Assembly: GCA_022571635.1 (NCBI GenBank)
Contig: JACZXL010000001.1
Coordinates: 1 to 38,520 of the forward strand
DNA length: 38,520 bases
From: Planctomycetota bacterium
Lineage (GTDB): Bacteria; Planctomycetota; Phycisphaerae; Phycisphaerales; SM1A02
Reading direction: 5' to 3'
The notes below the pieces were generated by a model. The model made no database searches. It worked only from the letters and a program-made list of their open reading frames with translations, and was not told the origin of the DNA. The translations under genes were made by a program, and so were the position numbers. Positions 17,491-26,585 of this stretch are shown in pieces. Position 1 is the stretch's first letter. The number at the start of each line of letters is the position of its first letter.

Positions 17491-18837
17491 TTAGCGAATC
17501 AGATAGAACAACGGAAAGAGGAAGATCCAGATCAGGTCCACGACGTGCCAATAGAGGCCGCCGAGATCGACGGGTGCGAAATAGGTGCGGCCAAAGTGGC
17601 CCCAGATTGATCGAACCATGAGCCATGCGATCACGCCCAATCCCACCAGCACGTGCAGGCCGTGCAGACCGGTCATGACGAAGTAAAACGTGAAGAAGAG
17701 ATGGGCGTTTGCCGGCCGGTCGGGATCGACGCTTTGATGCACAGGGCCTTCGGCACTAAACCGAGGCGATTGTGGCGCGCCCTCGTGCGCGGCCAGCACC
17801 GCTAAGTTCATCCCGGCGGGGGCGCTGCGCGCCAGCGGAATGCTCGAGGCAGGGATCCAGAACTCCTCTTGGACCGGCTCGCTCGCTGTCTCGATTGCGG
17901 CCGGAGTGCTTGGACGCACGACATCATCGGCAGCAACGTCGATCGGGGCGACTCGTTCTTGGGCCGCCGTATCGTCTTTTACCGCATTGTCAGTCGTAAA
18001 CTGTGGGAGCGGCGCCTGGAAGTTCCGAACGTATGCGATGACGTGGACAAGATCCTGTTCCGTGAGCAACGGGTTACCACCCTTGGGCGGCATCGCCATG
18101 CCAGTGGTGTTCAGCGGATCCCCTACGGTCCGACCCACCTTGATGTACGCGACAGGCTCAAGATCATCGCGACTCTGAATGAACTCACTGGAGCGGATGT
18201 CTCTGCCTTGGCCGGCGACTCCTTCACCAGCAACACCGTGACACGAGCGGCAGGTGGTGTTCCAGATTCTCGTGCCTTTGGCGAGATCGCCCGGAGCGAG
18301 CGTTCCCGCGGCGCCGGAACCGGTCGCCAAGTCGAACCCAGGAGGAAGCTCGTAGAACTTTGTTCCCCAAACGAGGTTCTCGTGGAACTTGTGCTCATAC
18401 TCGACGGACTTGACGGCCATGAAAATGACGCCGCAGAGGAAGGTTGCTGCCAGCGCGATGATGACCGGCCATCGGCGGTTGCGTTGCACGAAGGTGACGG
18501 CGGTCGCCATGAACACACTGCTGACGATCAGAACCACGGTGTTGGCCGCGCCCCACTTCACGTCAAGGAATCCCCGTTCCCCCACCCAGGCGAAGACCTC
18601 GGGATGATTGCCGCGGAAGACAGCATACGCGCAGAAGAGCCCGCCGAAGAGGAGTACTTCCGTGGCCAGGAAAAGCCACATGCCCAACTTCGCGGCTTCA
18701 TATTGCTGGGGCATGGTGTCGAAGTGGGGAGCCAGTTGTGGCCACCGATCATGAGCGTCGCGTTGGTCTACCGTAGCCGCGGCGACTTGCTTCGCGTCGA
18801 CTGCCCGTGGTTGGAGTGCGAGGTTGGTAGCGGTCAT
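17491..18837 (-). CDS. Heme-copper oxidase subunit III with embedded cytochrome c domain (copy B)
   Basis: 448 residues with the same plan as the copy at 9982-11202. Subunit III helices include GMWLFLATEVLLFGGLF, then an extramembrane cytochrome c domain with CRSCH at 196-200 and AMPPKGGNPLL as probable Met loop. A ~90-residue Pro/Ala-rich linker follows, then the final subunit III helices (TGLHGLHVLVG, YWHVVDLIWIFLFPL). The two copies are close in the membrane parts and in the heme domain but differ in the linkers, so they are paralogues rather than a recent duplication. It lies 50 bases downstream of the Rrf2 regulator gene. No subunit I or II gene accompanies it. Confidence 0.9.
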   Translation of the reverse strand: MTATNLALQPRAVDAKQVAAATVDQRDAHDRWPQLAPHFDTMPQQYEAAKLGMWLFLATEVLLFGGLFCAYAVFRGNHPEVFAWVGERGFLDVKWGAANTVVLIVSSVFMATAVTFVQRNRRWPVIIALAATFLCGVIFMAVKSVEYEHKFHENLVWGTKFYELPPGFDLATGSGAAGTLAPGDLAKGTRIWNTTCRSCHGVAGEGVAGQGRDIRSSEFIQSRDDLEPVAYIKVGRTVGDPLNTTGMAMPPKGGNPLLTEQDLVHVIAYVRNFQAPLPQFTTDNAVKDDTAAQERVAPIDVAADDVVRPSTPAAIETASEPVQEEFWIPASSIPLARSAPAGMNLAVLAAHEGAPQSPRFSAEGPVHQSVDPDRPANAHLFFTFYFVMTGLHGLHVLVGLGVIAWLMVRSIWGHFGRTYFAPVDLGGLYWHVVDLIWIFLFPLFYLIR

Positions 18838-18887
18838 TGCAGATCCATTCGATCAATCTGAGGTCGCCGGCGGGTGAGAAAAGGAGA

Positions 18888-19391
18888 CTACCGTCGAGGC
18901 GTGGTTGTTCGCGGTGCGCGATAGGACTGCCTCTTGCGTCTTGTCTTTCGCGTACGTGGTGGTCCGGGTCGCCGTCGGCCCTTGCTGGGGGCGATACGGA
19001 ATACTTCAAACGTGGTTTTGTGAAGAAGGTGATCCATGGCCTTCTTTACCGCGACCAGATTGTCGTGCAGCGGGCAGGGCTGCCCGACGCCGCATCGTCC
19101 CCCTCCGAATGGGCAACTGTCATCGCTATCGACGCGCTCGAAGAGTTTGAACACGTCGTAGAGCTTGATTGTCTTGGGATCTCGGGCCAGCGCAGACCCG
19201 CCGCCCGGTCCACGTGATCCGATCACAAGTCCGGCTTGTGAGAGCTGCGAGAGGATCTTCGCCACGAAAGGTTGCTGCAGCCCGCGCGAGTCGGCAACGT
19301 CCGCGGCGGAAAGCCGGGTCTCGCCCCCGTCGTAGACCTCGGCGAGTCGACTCATCACGGCGATGGCGTATTCGGTTTGTCGTCCGTACAT
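18888..19391 (-). CDS. Rrf2-family regulator with Fe-S ligand pattern
   Basis: 167 residues from ATG 19391 (frame open to 19415). A winged helix-turn-helix (EYAIAVMSRLAEV, FVAKILSQLSQAGLV, RGPGGGSALARDP) is typical of Rrf2 proteins. The cluster region has C93, C100, C106 and H109 (C-x6-C-x5-C-x2-H), closest to IscR's three Cys plus His, with one extra residue in the first gap; NsrR has x5/x7 spacing. A basic, Pro/Arg-rich tail of ~30 residues is unusual. It is divergent from the nar operon and upstream of subunit III copy B, so it may sense NO or redox state and control both. The sensing role is inferred. Confidence 0.85.
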   Translation of the reverse strand: MYGRQTEYAIAVMSRLAEVYDGGETRLSAADVADSRGLQQPFVAKILSQLSQAGLVIGSRGPGGGSALARDPKTIKLYDVFKLFERVDSDDSCPFGGGRCGVGQPCPLHDNLVAVKKAMDHLLHKTTFEVFRIAPSKGRRRPGPPRTRKTRRKRQSYRAPRTTTPRR

Positions 19392-19509
19392 CGACGGTTC
19401 CCGACAGGGGAGCATTCAGCGTCCGGTCGCTCGGCGTAGGTCCTCTATCGGAGGACGGCCCCGGCATCGTAGCCGAAATATCCACTATTAACGATAAAAC
19501 GATCGAGAT

Positions 19510-19529
19510 TTCTGAATAATAATTCGGAA
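19510..19529. promoter_or_regulatory. Palindromic operator between Rrf2 gene and nar operon
   Basis: TTCTGAAT-AATA-ATTCGGAA has 8-base arms with a single unpaired position (TTCnGAAT/ATTCnGAA) around a 4-base centre. The surrounding ~80 bases are strongly AT-rich, unlike the flanking genes, and include another half-like TCTGAATA near 19537. It lies about 119 bases from the Rrf2 ATG and 133 from the first plus-strand gene. Rrf2 regulators bind AT-rich dyads of this size, so it is the best candidate site for control of both directions. Confidence 0.55.
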
Positions 19530-19661
19530 TAGTTGGTCTGAATATCTTGATTTATCGTCCGGGGGCCGATAGATTCTCAACGGCTCGTGATCGGACGGGG
19601 TGATTGCCAGCGGAAGCACGCGCCAGCCGCCGAAAGCGAGCCCTGGTTCGGAGCATTTGTG

Positions 19662-20450
19662 ATGGGCAGTCTCGAACAGAGCGCCTGGGATCGCCTACGG
19701 TCCATGAAGGATCCTGGCTCGCGCCGCGACATCGTTTCGCTCGGCTTAGCCAAAGACATCGAGTTGACGGGGCGCATCCTGACGGTCCACCTGGCACCGC
19801 CCAGTGGCGACGCGTACGGACATGAGGCGCTGGCGACTGCGATCCGCCGTGAGCTGGGCCCTCTGGAAGGTATCGACAGAGTCATTGTGACGTGGGCCAA
19901 ACCCAGACCAAACGATGGCGAAAATGGTTCGCCGGCGAGCTCCCCCCTGCATCTGCCGATTCTCAACGATGTCGCCAACCCGGAGTTTGACGCGATGAAC
20001 GCGTCGCTCGGACGGGCCGGCATAGCGCCCGGTGCAGGCTATGGCGATGGCGGACCGGAGCAGTTGCCGTCCCCCGAGTCTGAGATTCCCAACGATCGCT
20101 ATGAAGGTTGGCCTCCCGTCTATCAGTGGGAGATCGACCCGGCCGATCCATCTCTGGTCAGCGGCGAATCCCACGTCAGGATCGGTGACTGGGAGTACGA
20201 CATCTGGTGGCAGGCGCATCCCGCCGACCTCATCTACGCCTCGATTCAGGCGCTGGCAGACGACACGATCACCAGTGGACCGGAGCGTCAGCATCCGATG
20301 GGGCGCAATGTCGTGGTGAATGTGGTCTACGACCGCCGGCGCGAAGCGGTGGTCGCTGTGTACGGAACCGCCCGCGACTTCCGGCCGTTCATCGAAGCAT
20401 TCAGCATGGGCTGCAAGCTAGAGCAACACGCGAAGGAGTCCAACGAATGA
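19662..20450 (+). CDS. MIP18/SufT-like (DUF59) protein heading the nar operon
   Basis: 262 residues from ATG 19662. Residues ~5-85 match the small DUF59 fold used in Fe-S cluster maturation (RLRSMKDPGSRRDIVSLGLAKDI, beta strand ILTVHLAPP, GIDRVIVTW). The usual Cys of the fold is not seen. The remaining ~175 residues (WPPVYQWEIDP, IGDWEYDIWWQ, GRNVVVNVVYD) form a second domain I do not recognise. Its TGA overlaps the narG ATG (ATGA), so it is translationally coupled to NarG. A role in inserting or checking Fe-S clusters of NarGH is a reasonable inference. Confidence 0.65.
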   Translation: MGSLEQSAWDRLRSMKDPGSRRDIVSLGLAKDIELTGRILTVHLAPPSGDAYGHEALATAIRRELGPLEGIDRVIVTWAKPRPNDGENGSPASSPLHLPILNDVANPEFDAMNASLGRAGIAPGAGYGDGGPEQLPSPESEIPNDRYEGWPPVYQWEIDPADPSLVSGESHVRIGDWEYDIWWQAHPADLIYASIQALADDTITSGPERQHPMGRNVVVNVVYDRRREAVVAVYGTARDFRPFIEAFSMGCKLEQHAKESNE

Positions 20451-23400
20451 CGACCGGCCACTCCAATGGCAAAAAATCTCGCTGGTTTCGCGTGGCGGAT
20501 GAGCCGCGGGACTGGGAGGATTTCTACCGCGAACGATGGTCTTACGACCGGTCCGTCCGCACCAGCCACGGCGTGAACTGTTCGGGGTCCTGTTCGTGGG
20601 AGGTGTTCGTCAAGAACGGCCTGATCTGCTGGGAACTCCAGAAGACCGACTGGCCCCAGATCAATTCGGATACTCCCAACTACGAGCCGCGCGGCTGTCA
20701 ACGGGGGATCTCGGCATCGTGGTATCCCTACAGTCCGGTTCGCCCCAAGTATCCGTATATCCGCGGCGTGCTGCTCGATTTTTATGAAAAGGAACGAGCT
20801 GGGGGCAAGGATCCGGTCGAGGCTTGGGCCGCGATCGTCGAAGATCCCGAGCGCAAGAAGACATACCGACAAGCGCGGGGTAAAGCGGGATGGAGACGCA
20901 GTAGCTGGGATCTGGCTACCGAAATCTGGGCGGCGGCCATTATCTATACAACCAAGAAGTACGGTCCGGATCACCTTGCTTCGTTTTCACCCATACCGGC
21001 CATGAGCATGGTGAGCTTCATTTCGGGCCACCGCTTCTGCAACTTGCTCGGCGGAACGATGCTCAGCTTCTACGAGTGGTACCACGATCTGCCGCACGTC
21101 ATGCCCATGATGTGGGGCGATCAAACGGACGTTGCGGAAGCAGCGGACTGGTACCAGAGTACGTACTGGATGGTCATTGGCTCCAACTTGCCCATGACGC
21201 GAACCCCCGATGCGCACTTTGCGTCCGAGTTCAAATACAACGGCGGCAAAATCGTCAACCTGTCGTCAAACTACTCGGACATGACAAAGTTCGCCGACCT
21301 GTGGGTGCCGGTTCGCCCGGGAACGGACGCTGCCTTCCTGCTCGCCTGCATTCACGTGATTCTGCAGGAATGCCACGTCAATCGCGAGGTCAGCTACTTC
21401 CGCGAGTACATCAAGAAATACACGAACCTGCCGTTCATCGTCCAACTGGATCCGTACAAAGACAATCGGTATCTCCAGGGCCGCTTCCTCCGCGCAAGCG
21501 ACTTCTCCCAATATGAGAACGAGGAGAACGCAGACTGGAAACTGCTCATGATGGATCAGGCGAGCGGCGAGTTGAAGCTTCCCGTCGGCACGCTCGGCTT
21601 CCGTTGGGAAGAACAAAAGACCGGAAGGTGGAATCTCAAGTCTGAGGACGCGAGTACGGGTGAGTCGTTTGATCCCATGATCAGTTGCATGGGCGACAAA
21701 GGAACGTTCGAGGAAGTTCAGGTCCTTTTCTCCGATTTCACCGACACCTTTGACACGACGCTCGGCAGCACAGAAGGCAAAGGACGGCCCGCTGTGTCCC
21801 TAACCCGAGGCGTGCCGGTCAGAAAGCTCAAGACCAAAGACGGCAAAGAAATCATCGTTACCACCGCCTTCGATCTGCTTCTGGCACAACTCGGCGTGAA
21901 CCGTGGACTCTCCGGCGATTATCCCAAGGACTATGACGACGCGTCCGTGCCTTACACCCCGGCATGGCAGGAACAGGAGACGGGTGTTGATCGGGAACTC
22001 GTGATCCGAGTCGCTCGGGAGTGGGCGGAGAACTCCGAGAAGACCAAGGGCAAGAGCTTGTTCATCACCGGATCAGGGGTTCTTCACTGGTACCACGGTG
22101 GCACACTTACCTATCGAGCGATGGCCGTGATGGGAATCATCACCGGCTGCATGGGACGAAACGGCGGGGGGTTCAACCACTACGTAGGTACAGAGAAAAT
22201 CCGCCCATTCGCTGCTATTGGAACGCTCGGCGGCGCCTCTGACTGGACAGGTCCGCCGCGACACCAGAACAGCACCTCATACTTTTACTTTCACACCGAC
22301 CAGTGGCGCTACGACGGCATGGTGCTCGATCCCATCTGGGCGCCGTGGGCGGAGAAGTTCCCGGCCAAGGGGAATCATGCCGCAGACTTGAACATGTTGG
22401 CCGTTCGACTCGGTTGGTTACCGTTCTATCCGCAAGTCGACAAGAAGAATCCAATCGAGTTCCTGAAGGAAGCGCGCGCATCCGGCGCCCAATCAGAAAA
22501 AGAGGTTGGTGATTTCGTTGCCAAGAAGTTCAAGGATGGGAGTGAGCGTTTCGCCCTCGAGGATGTGGATGCTGAGGTCAACCACCCCAAAGTGCTGTGG
22601 ATCTGGCGGGGCAACCTCATTGGCACGAGCATGCGCGGCCACGAGTACGGCTTGAAGCACTTCCTTGGCACCCACAACAACGTGCTCGGCCAGGATCGCG
22701 CCGAGGGGCTTGTCAAGGAGGTTGAATGGCACGAACAAGCGCCGCTGGGGAAGCTTGATCTCGTCGTCAACGTCAATCTTCGAATGGACTCGTCGGCCAA
22801 CTACGCCGACATCGTGCTCCCCACAGCTCACTGGTACGAGAAATACGATCTCACCTGCTCGGACCTGCACTCCTTCTTCCATCCGTTCACGCCGGCGCAT
22901 GATCCACCGTGGGAAGCGAAACATGACTGGGAGGTTTTCAAGGCGATTGCGGCCAAGGTGAGCGAGCTGGCTAAGACGCATCTTCCCGATCCGTTCGACG
23001 ACATGGTCATGACGCCGATGATCACGGATTGCCCGGACGAGATGGCTCAGCCAATGGGCGAGCTGCGGGACTGGAAGACCGGTGATGTGGACGTCATCCC
23101 CGGCAAGACGTTCCCCAACGTCAAGATTGTCCAGCGCGACTACACCAAAATCCTCGACAAATACACGACCTTTGGACCGAACGTTTGCCGGCCGGAGGGG
23201 TACGGGTGTAAAGGCATCAAGGGTGATCTCACCGAGGTCTACGAGCAACTCAAGGAGAGTTACCTCGTGGGCGAGAAGGACGGGCGTCCTTCTCTGGAAA
23301 GTGCCGAGCAGGTATGCGAGGTGATTCTGCGGATTTCGCCCGAGAGTGACGGCGAAGTCTCGTACATGATCTTCAAGAACTTGGAGAAGCGCTGTGGGGT

Positions 23401-24211
23401 GCCCTTAGCGCACCTGGTGGAAGGGGAACGTGAAATCCACCACCATTATCCGGAATTGCAATCTCAGCCTCGGCGTAGCCTGACCTCACCGCATTGGTCC
23501 GCCATCGAAAGCCCGGGCCGGACGTACTGCCCCTGGACATTGAACGTTGAAGCCCTCAAGCCGTGGCACACACTGACCGGCCGACAGGAGATCTACTTCG
23601 ACCATCGTGGTTATCGCGAACTCGGTGAGTCGTTGCCTACCTACAAGCCGCCGGTGGACATGGTGAAGATCGGCGACTGTGCGCCGCATCTGGCCGAGGA
23701 GAATTCGAAGGTGTTCCGCTTCTTGACGCCGCACGGTAAGTGGCAGATTCACAGCATGTTCTGGGACACTTGGCACATGCTCAACATGTTTCGAGGCGGC
23801 CAGGTGGTCTGGATCAACGACGACGATGCAAAGGAGATCGGCGTCAAAGACAACGATTGGGTTGAGATCTACAACGAGAACGGGATCGCCAATGTGCGAG
23901 CCGTAGTGACAGGAACGGTGCCGCGCGACACGGCCATCATGTACCACTCGTCGGAGCGCCATATCGCCGTGCCCTTCTCACCCTTGGCGCGGAAGCGCAA
24001 AGTCAGTGATCTACGAGGGGGAAACAACAACGCCACGACGCGGATCATGATGAACCCCGCCACCATGATCGGGGGCTACGCCAACTGGACGTACTTCCTC
24101 AACTATTGGGGAACCAGTCCGTCGGAGCGGGATTGCGCCGTATTGATACGCAAGATGCCGTTGGAGTCTGGTCCCAAGAAGGTCATCTACCAAGAGAAAG
24201 ATCTTCGGTGA
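20447..24211 (+). CDS. narG: Respiratory nitrate reductase alpha subunit (Nar/Nxr type)
   Basis: 1254 residues, close to E. coli NarG (1247). The start is set by the ATGA overlap with the preceding gene. There is no Tat signal, so it is cytoplasm-facing. The FS0 cluster ligands H41, C45, C49 and C84 keep exactly the spacing of E. coli H49/C53/C57/C92. The molybdenum-ligand region GDQTDVAEAADWYQSTYW retains the Asp. GSNLPMTRTPDAHF and the C-terminal molybdopterin-binding domain are also present. It reduces nitrate to nitrite with bis-MGD; Nitrobacter-type nitrite oxidoreductases are close relatives, so direction cannot be decided from this alone. The neighbours narH, narJ, narI and narK favour a membrane NarGHI complex. 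Confidence 0.96.
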   Translation: MTTGHSNGKKSRWFRVADEPRDWEDFYRERWSYDRSVRTSHGVNCSGSCSWEVFVKNGLICWELQKTDWPQINSDTPNYEPRGCQRGISASWYPYSPVRPKYPYIRGVLLDFYEKERAGGKDPVEAWAAIVEDPERKKTYRQARGKAGWRRSSWDLATEIWAAAIIYTTKKYGPDHLASFSPIPAMSMVSFISGHRFCNLLGGTMLSFYEWYHDLPHVMPMMWGDQTDVAEAADWYQSTYWMVIGSNLPMTRTPDAHFASEFKYNGGKIVNLSSNYSDMTKFADLWVPVRPGTDAAFLLACIHVILQECHVNREVSYFREYIKKYTNLPFIVQLDPYKDNRYLQGRFLRASDFSQYENEENADWKLLMMDQASGELKLPVGTLGFRWEEQKTGRWNLKSEDASTGESFDPMISCMGDKGTFEEVQVLFSDFTDTFDTTLGSTEGKGRPAVSLTRGVPVRKLKTKDGKEIIVTTAFDLLLAQLGVNRGLSGDYPKDYDDASVPYTPAWQEQETGVDRELVIRVAREWAENSEKTKGKSLFITGSGVLHWYHGGTLTYRAMAVMGIITGCMGRNGGGFNHYVGTEKIRPFAAIGTLGGASDWTGPPRHQNSTSYFYFHTDQWRYDGMVLDPIWAPWAEKFPAKGNHAADLNMLAVRLGWLPFYPQVDKKNPIEFLKEARASGAQSEKEVGDFVAKKFKDGSERFALEDVDAEVNHPKVLWIWRGNLIGTSMRGHEYGLKHFLGTHNNVLGQDRAEGLVKEVEWHEQAPLGKLDLVVNVNLRMDSSANYADIVLPTAHWYEKYDLTCSDLHSFFHPFTPAHDPPWEAKHDWEVFKAIAAKVSELAKTHLPDPFDDMVMTPMITDCPDEMAQPMGELRDWKTGDVDVIPGKTFPNVKIVQRDYTKILDKYTTFGPNVCRPEGYGCKGIKGDLTEVYEQLKESYLVGEKDGRPSLESAEQVCEVILRISPESDGEVSYMIFKNLEKRCGVPLAHLVEGEREIHHHYPELQSQPRRSLTSPHWSAIESPGRTYCPWTLNVEALKPWHTLTGRQEIYFDHRGYRELGESLPTYKPPVDMVKIGDCAPHLAEENSKVFRFLTPHGKWQIHSMFWDTWHMLNMFRGGQVVWINDDDAKEIGVKDNDWVEIYNENGIANVRAVVTGTVPRDTAIMYHSSERHIAVPFSPLARKRKVSDLRGGNNNATTRIMMNPATMIGGYANWTYFLNYWGTSPSERDCAVLIRKMPLESGPKKVIYQEKDLR

Positions 24212-24260
24212 CACTCGGCGCGACGTTGGGCATGATCCGACGATCTAGGAGACCGGTCTG

Positions 24261-25805
24261 ATGCAGGTCAAACAACAGATGGCGATGGTGTTCAACCTCG
24301 ACAAATGTCTGGGCTGCAACACGTGCACGCTCGCATGCAAGAACATCTGGACCAACCGCGAAGGCGCGGAGTACATGTTCTGGAACAACGTCGAGACCAA
24401 GCCAGGGATCGGCTATCCCAAACAGTGGGAGAATCAGGAGAAATATCGGGGTGGTTGGAAGCGGAAACCCTCTGCCGACGGACCAGCGCTGAATATCGGG
24501 TCGCGGTTCTGGATGATGATCAATCTTTTCTATAACCCCGTCATGCCGCAGATGGATGAATATTACGGCAAAGGGCCGTTCACGTTCACCTACGAGGATC
24601 TTCATTCCGACAAGCCGACAAAGTTTTCGCAGCCGGTGGCGCGGCCTAAATCGCAAATCACCGGAGAGGAAGACATAGCCATCGAGTATGCGGTCAACTG
24701 GGAGGACAACGGCGCTGGGGCGACCGAGGACGGCCTCGGCGGGATGGACGTGAACTTCAGCAATATGACGGACGTGGAACGAAAGGCGCTGCTGAGCTTC
24801 CGCGATTCGTTCATCATGTACCTGCCCCGCATTTGCAATCATTGCATGAACGCGCCTTGTGTCGCGGCATGTCCGAGCGGCGCTGCCTACAAACGCGAAG
24901 AGGACGGCGTCGTTCTCATCGATCAGAACCGCTGCCGCGCGTGGCGGTACTGTATTTCAGGATGCCCCTATAAAAAGCCGTACTTCAACTGGCGCACCGG
25001 GAAGATGGAAAAGTGCATCCTGTGCTATCCGAGGCTTGAAGCCGGACAACCGCCCGCATGCTTCCACGCTTGCCCAGGTCGCATCCGTTATATGGGTCCG
25101 CTTCTTTACGACATGGATCGCGTACCCGAAGCCGCCAACGCGCCTGAAGAAGACCTCGTTCAAGCGCAACGCGACATCATCCTCGATCCGAACGATCCGG
25201 AGGTGCTCGCCGCAGCACACGAAGCGAACATAAGCGAAGCGTGGCTCGATGCATGCCGACGATCTTCCGTGTACCGGATGGTCAAGGATTGGGAGATTGC
25301 TCTGCCTTTGCACCCGGAGTTCCGTACGCTTCCATGCCTGTTTTATATCCCGCCTGAAAGCCCGGTGCGAACGCGTGCCGATGGAAGCGACTGTATCAGC
25401 ATGGTGAACGGGCACAGCGTCCTACCGAACCTCGACGACTTCAGAATCCCCGTGAAGTTCCTGGCCAGCTTGTTTTCTGCGGGCCACGACCAGCCGGTCA
25501 AGACGGCGCTTCTGCGACAGTTGGCGGTCCGCGCCTTTCGGCGCTCGGAGCGCGTGGAAGGCGAACTCGATCTGAAGGTACTTCAGAGCGTTGGTCTTAC
25601 CGAGAAAGATGCGAGGGACATGCACCGCTTGCTGGCGCTGGCGCACTTCCACGAACGTTTTGTCATTCCAACGACCCGCCGCGAGCGCACGGCAAATTCA
25701 CCGTACATTGAGCGCGGATTCTCGGGCTTCAGCGAGATGACGCCGTCCGATGCGCCCCGTCGCCGGAGCTTCTTCCACGGTCGACGCGAAGAGGTGGGGA
25801 GCTAA
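24261..25805 (+). CDS. narH: Nitrate reductase beta subunit, Fe-S protein
   Basis: 514 residues. It carries four Fe-S clusters that conduct electrons between NarI and NarG. The first Cys group C16, C19, C22, C26 (CLGCNTCTLAC) is at the same residues as in E. coli NarH. CNHCMNAPCVAACP is the second. CRAWRYCISGCPYKKP has Trp instead of the second Cys, the hallmark of the 3Fe-4S cluster. CILCYPRLEAGQPPAC completes the set. GGAG precedes the ATG by 9 bases. It starts 49 bases after narG. Confidence 0.96.
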   Translation: MQVKQQMAMVFNLDKCLGCNTCTLACKNIWTNREGAEYMFWNNVETKPGIGYPKQWENQEKYRGGWKRKPSADGPALNIGSRFWMMINLFYNPVMPQMDEYYGKGPFTFTYEDLHSDKPTKFSQPVARPKSQITGEEDIAIEYAVNWEDNGAGATEDGLGGMDVNFSNMTDVERKALLSFRDSFIMYLPRICNHCMNAPCVAACPSGAAYKREEDGVVLIDQNRCRAWRYCISGCPYKKPYFNWRTGKMEKCILCYPRLEAGQPPACFHACPGRIRYMGPLLYDMDRVPEAANAPEEDLVQAQRDIILDPNDPEVLAAAHEANISEAWLDACRRSSVYRMVKDWEIALPLHPEFRTLPCLFYIPPESPVRTRADGSDCISMVNGHSVLPNLDDFRIPVKFLASLFSAGHDQPVKTALLRQLAVRAFRRSERVEGELDLKVLQSVGLTEKDARDMHRLLALAHFHERFVIPTTRRERTANSPYIERGFSGFSEMTPSDAPRRRSFFHGRREEVGS

Positions 25806-25809
25806 AGTC

Positions 25810-26505
25810 ATGTGTACCGCGGACCTCACGGCAAGCTACCAGCTCATCAGTGAGTTGCTGCTCAATCCACAGGAGCGTGATCCGGCGTTGGTCAAGAGAC
25901 TGCATCGCTTTCTGGAAGAGGCGAACGAGGACGTTGAGCGCTGGATCGCCAAGTTCCTCGCCACTCCCGGTTCCACGTCGCGCGACGAGTACGTGCAGAC
26001 GCTCGAACTCTCACCGCCCTGCCCGCTGTACCTCGGATCGTATCTCTTCGACGAGCCGACCACGTGCAACGGCGTCGGCACGTCGGGGCGGAACGCGTAT
26101 ATGCTTGAATTGGCGGGCATTTACGGTCATTTCGGATTCGATATCACGGCGCGCGAACTTCCCGACTATTTGCCGGCCATCGTTGACTTTCTGTGGATCA
26201 GCCTGGAGAACCAGGATCGCGACGGCATTGGGTTGCGTCGACGATTCGTCGAGCAATATGTCTTTCCCGGTCTCAAACCGCTGAAAGCGGCGCTGCAAAA
26301 ATACAAGAGTCCGTATGCCTTGCTCGTCTCGGCCCTGCAAAGCGCGGTGGAGCAAGACCTGAGCCGAATGGCTGATGATGCACCCGCCTGGAAGCCGGCT
26401 GAAGAAGCATCGGGGACTCGCGTGTCTCTGCCGGTTCTGTCCGGGACGGGCGGCGATGTGCCGATCCGAGAAACGCTGGCGAGCCACGGGGAGGTTCGGC
26501 CATGA
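25810..26505 (+). CDS. narJ: Nitrate reductase assembly chaperone NarJ
   Basis: 231 residues from ATG 25810, four bases after the narH stop and preceded by GGAG. This is the all-helical TorD/NarJ fold: LISELLLNPQERD near the start, then PPCPLYLGSYLFDEPTT, ELAGIYGHFGF and ELPDYLPAIVDFL, which are family landmarks. NarJ holds apo-NarGH until the molybdenum cofactor and clusters are inserted and it docks to NarI. It is not part of the final enzyme. Confidence 0.92.
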   Translation: MCTADLTASYQLISELLLNPQERDPALVKRLHRFLEEANEDVERWIAKFLATPGSTSRDEYVQTLELSPPCPLYLGSYLFDEPTTCNGVGTSGRNAYMLELAGIYGHFGFDITARELPDYLPAIVDFLWISLENQDRDGIGLRRRFVEQYVFPGLKPLKAALQKYKSPYALLVSALQSAVEQDLSRMADDAPAWKPAEEASGTRVSLPVLSGTGGDVPIRETLASHGEVRP

Positions 26506-26585
26506 GTGCGTTCGCTCCCAAGCAGTGCGGCGCGGCAGGCAGCGTCCATTGGTAAGGGATTCCGTAACCACGATACACCACTATC

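Noticed and set aside
19545-19560. FNR-like box TTGATTTATCG in front of the nar operon
   Set aside because: The second half does not match ATCAA at the required spacing, so it was not called.
20207-20446. 80-residue N-terminal extension of narG
   Set aside because: It overlaps the SufT-like gene in another frame and has no homology; ATG 20447 gives the E. coli ligand spacing and the ATGA coupling.
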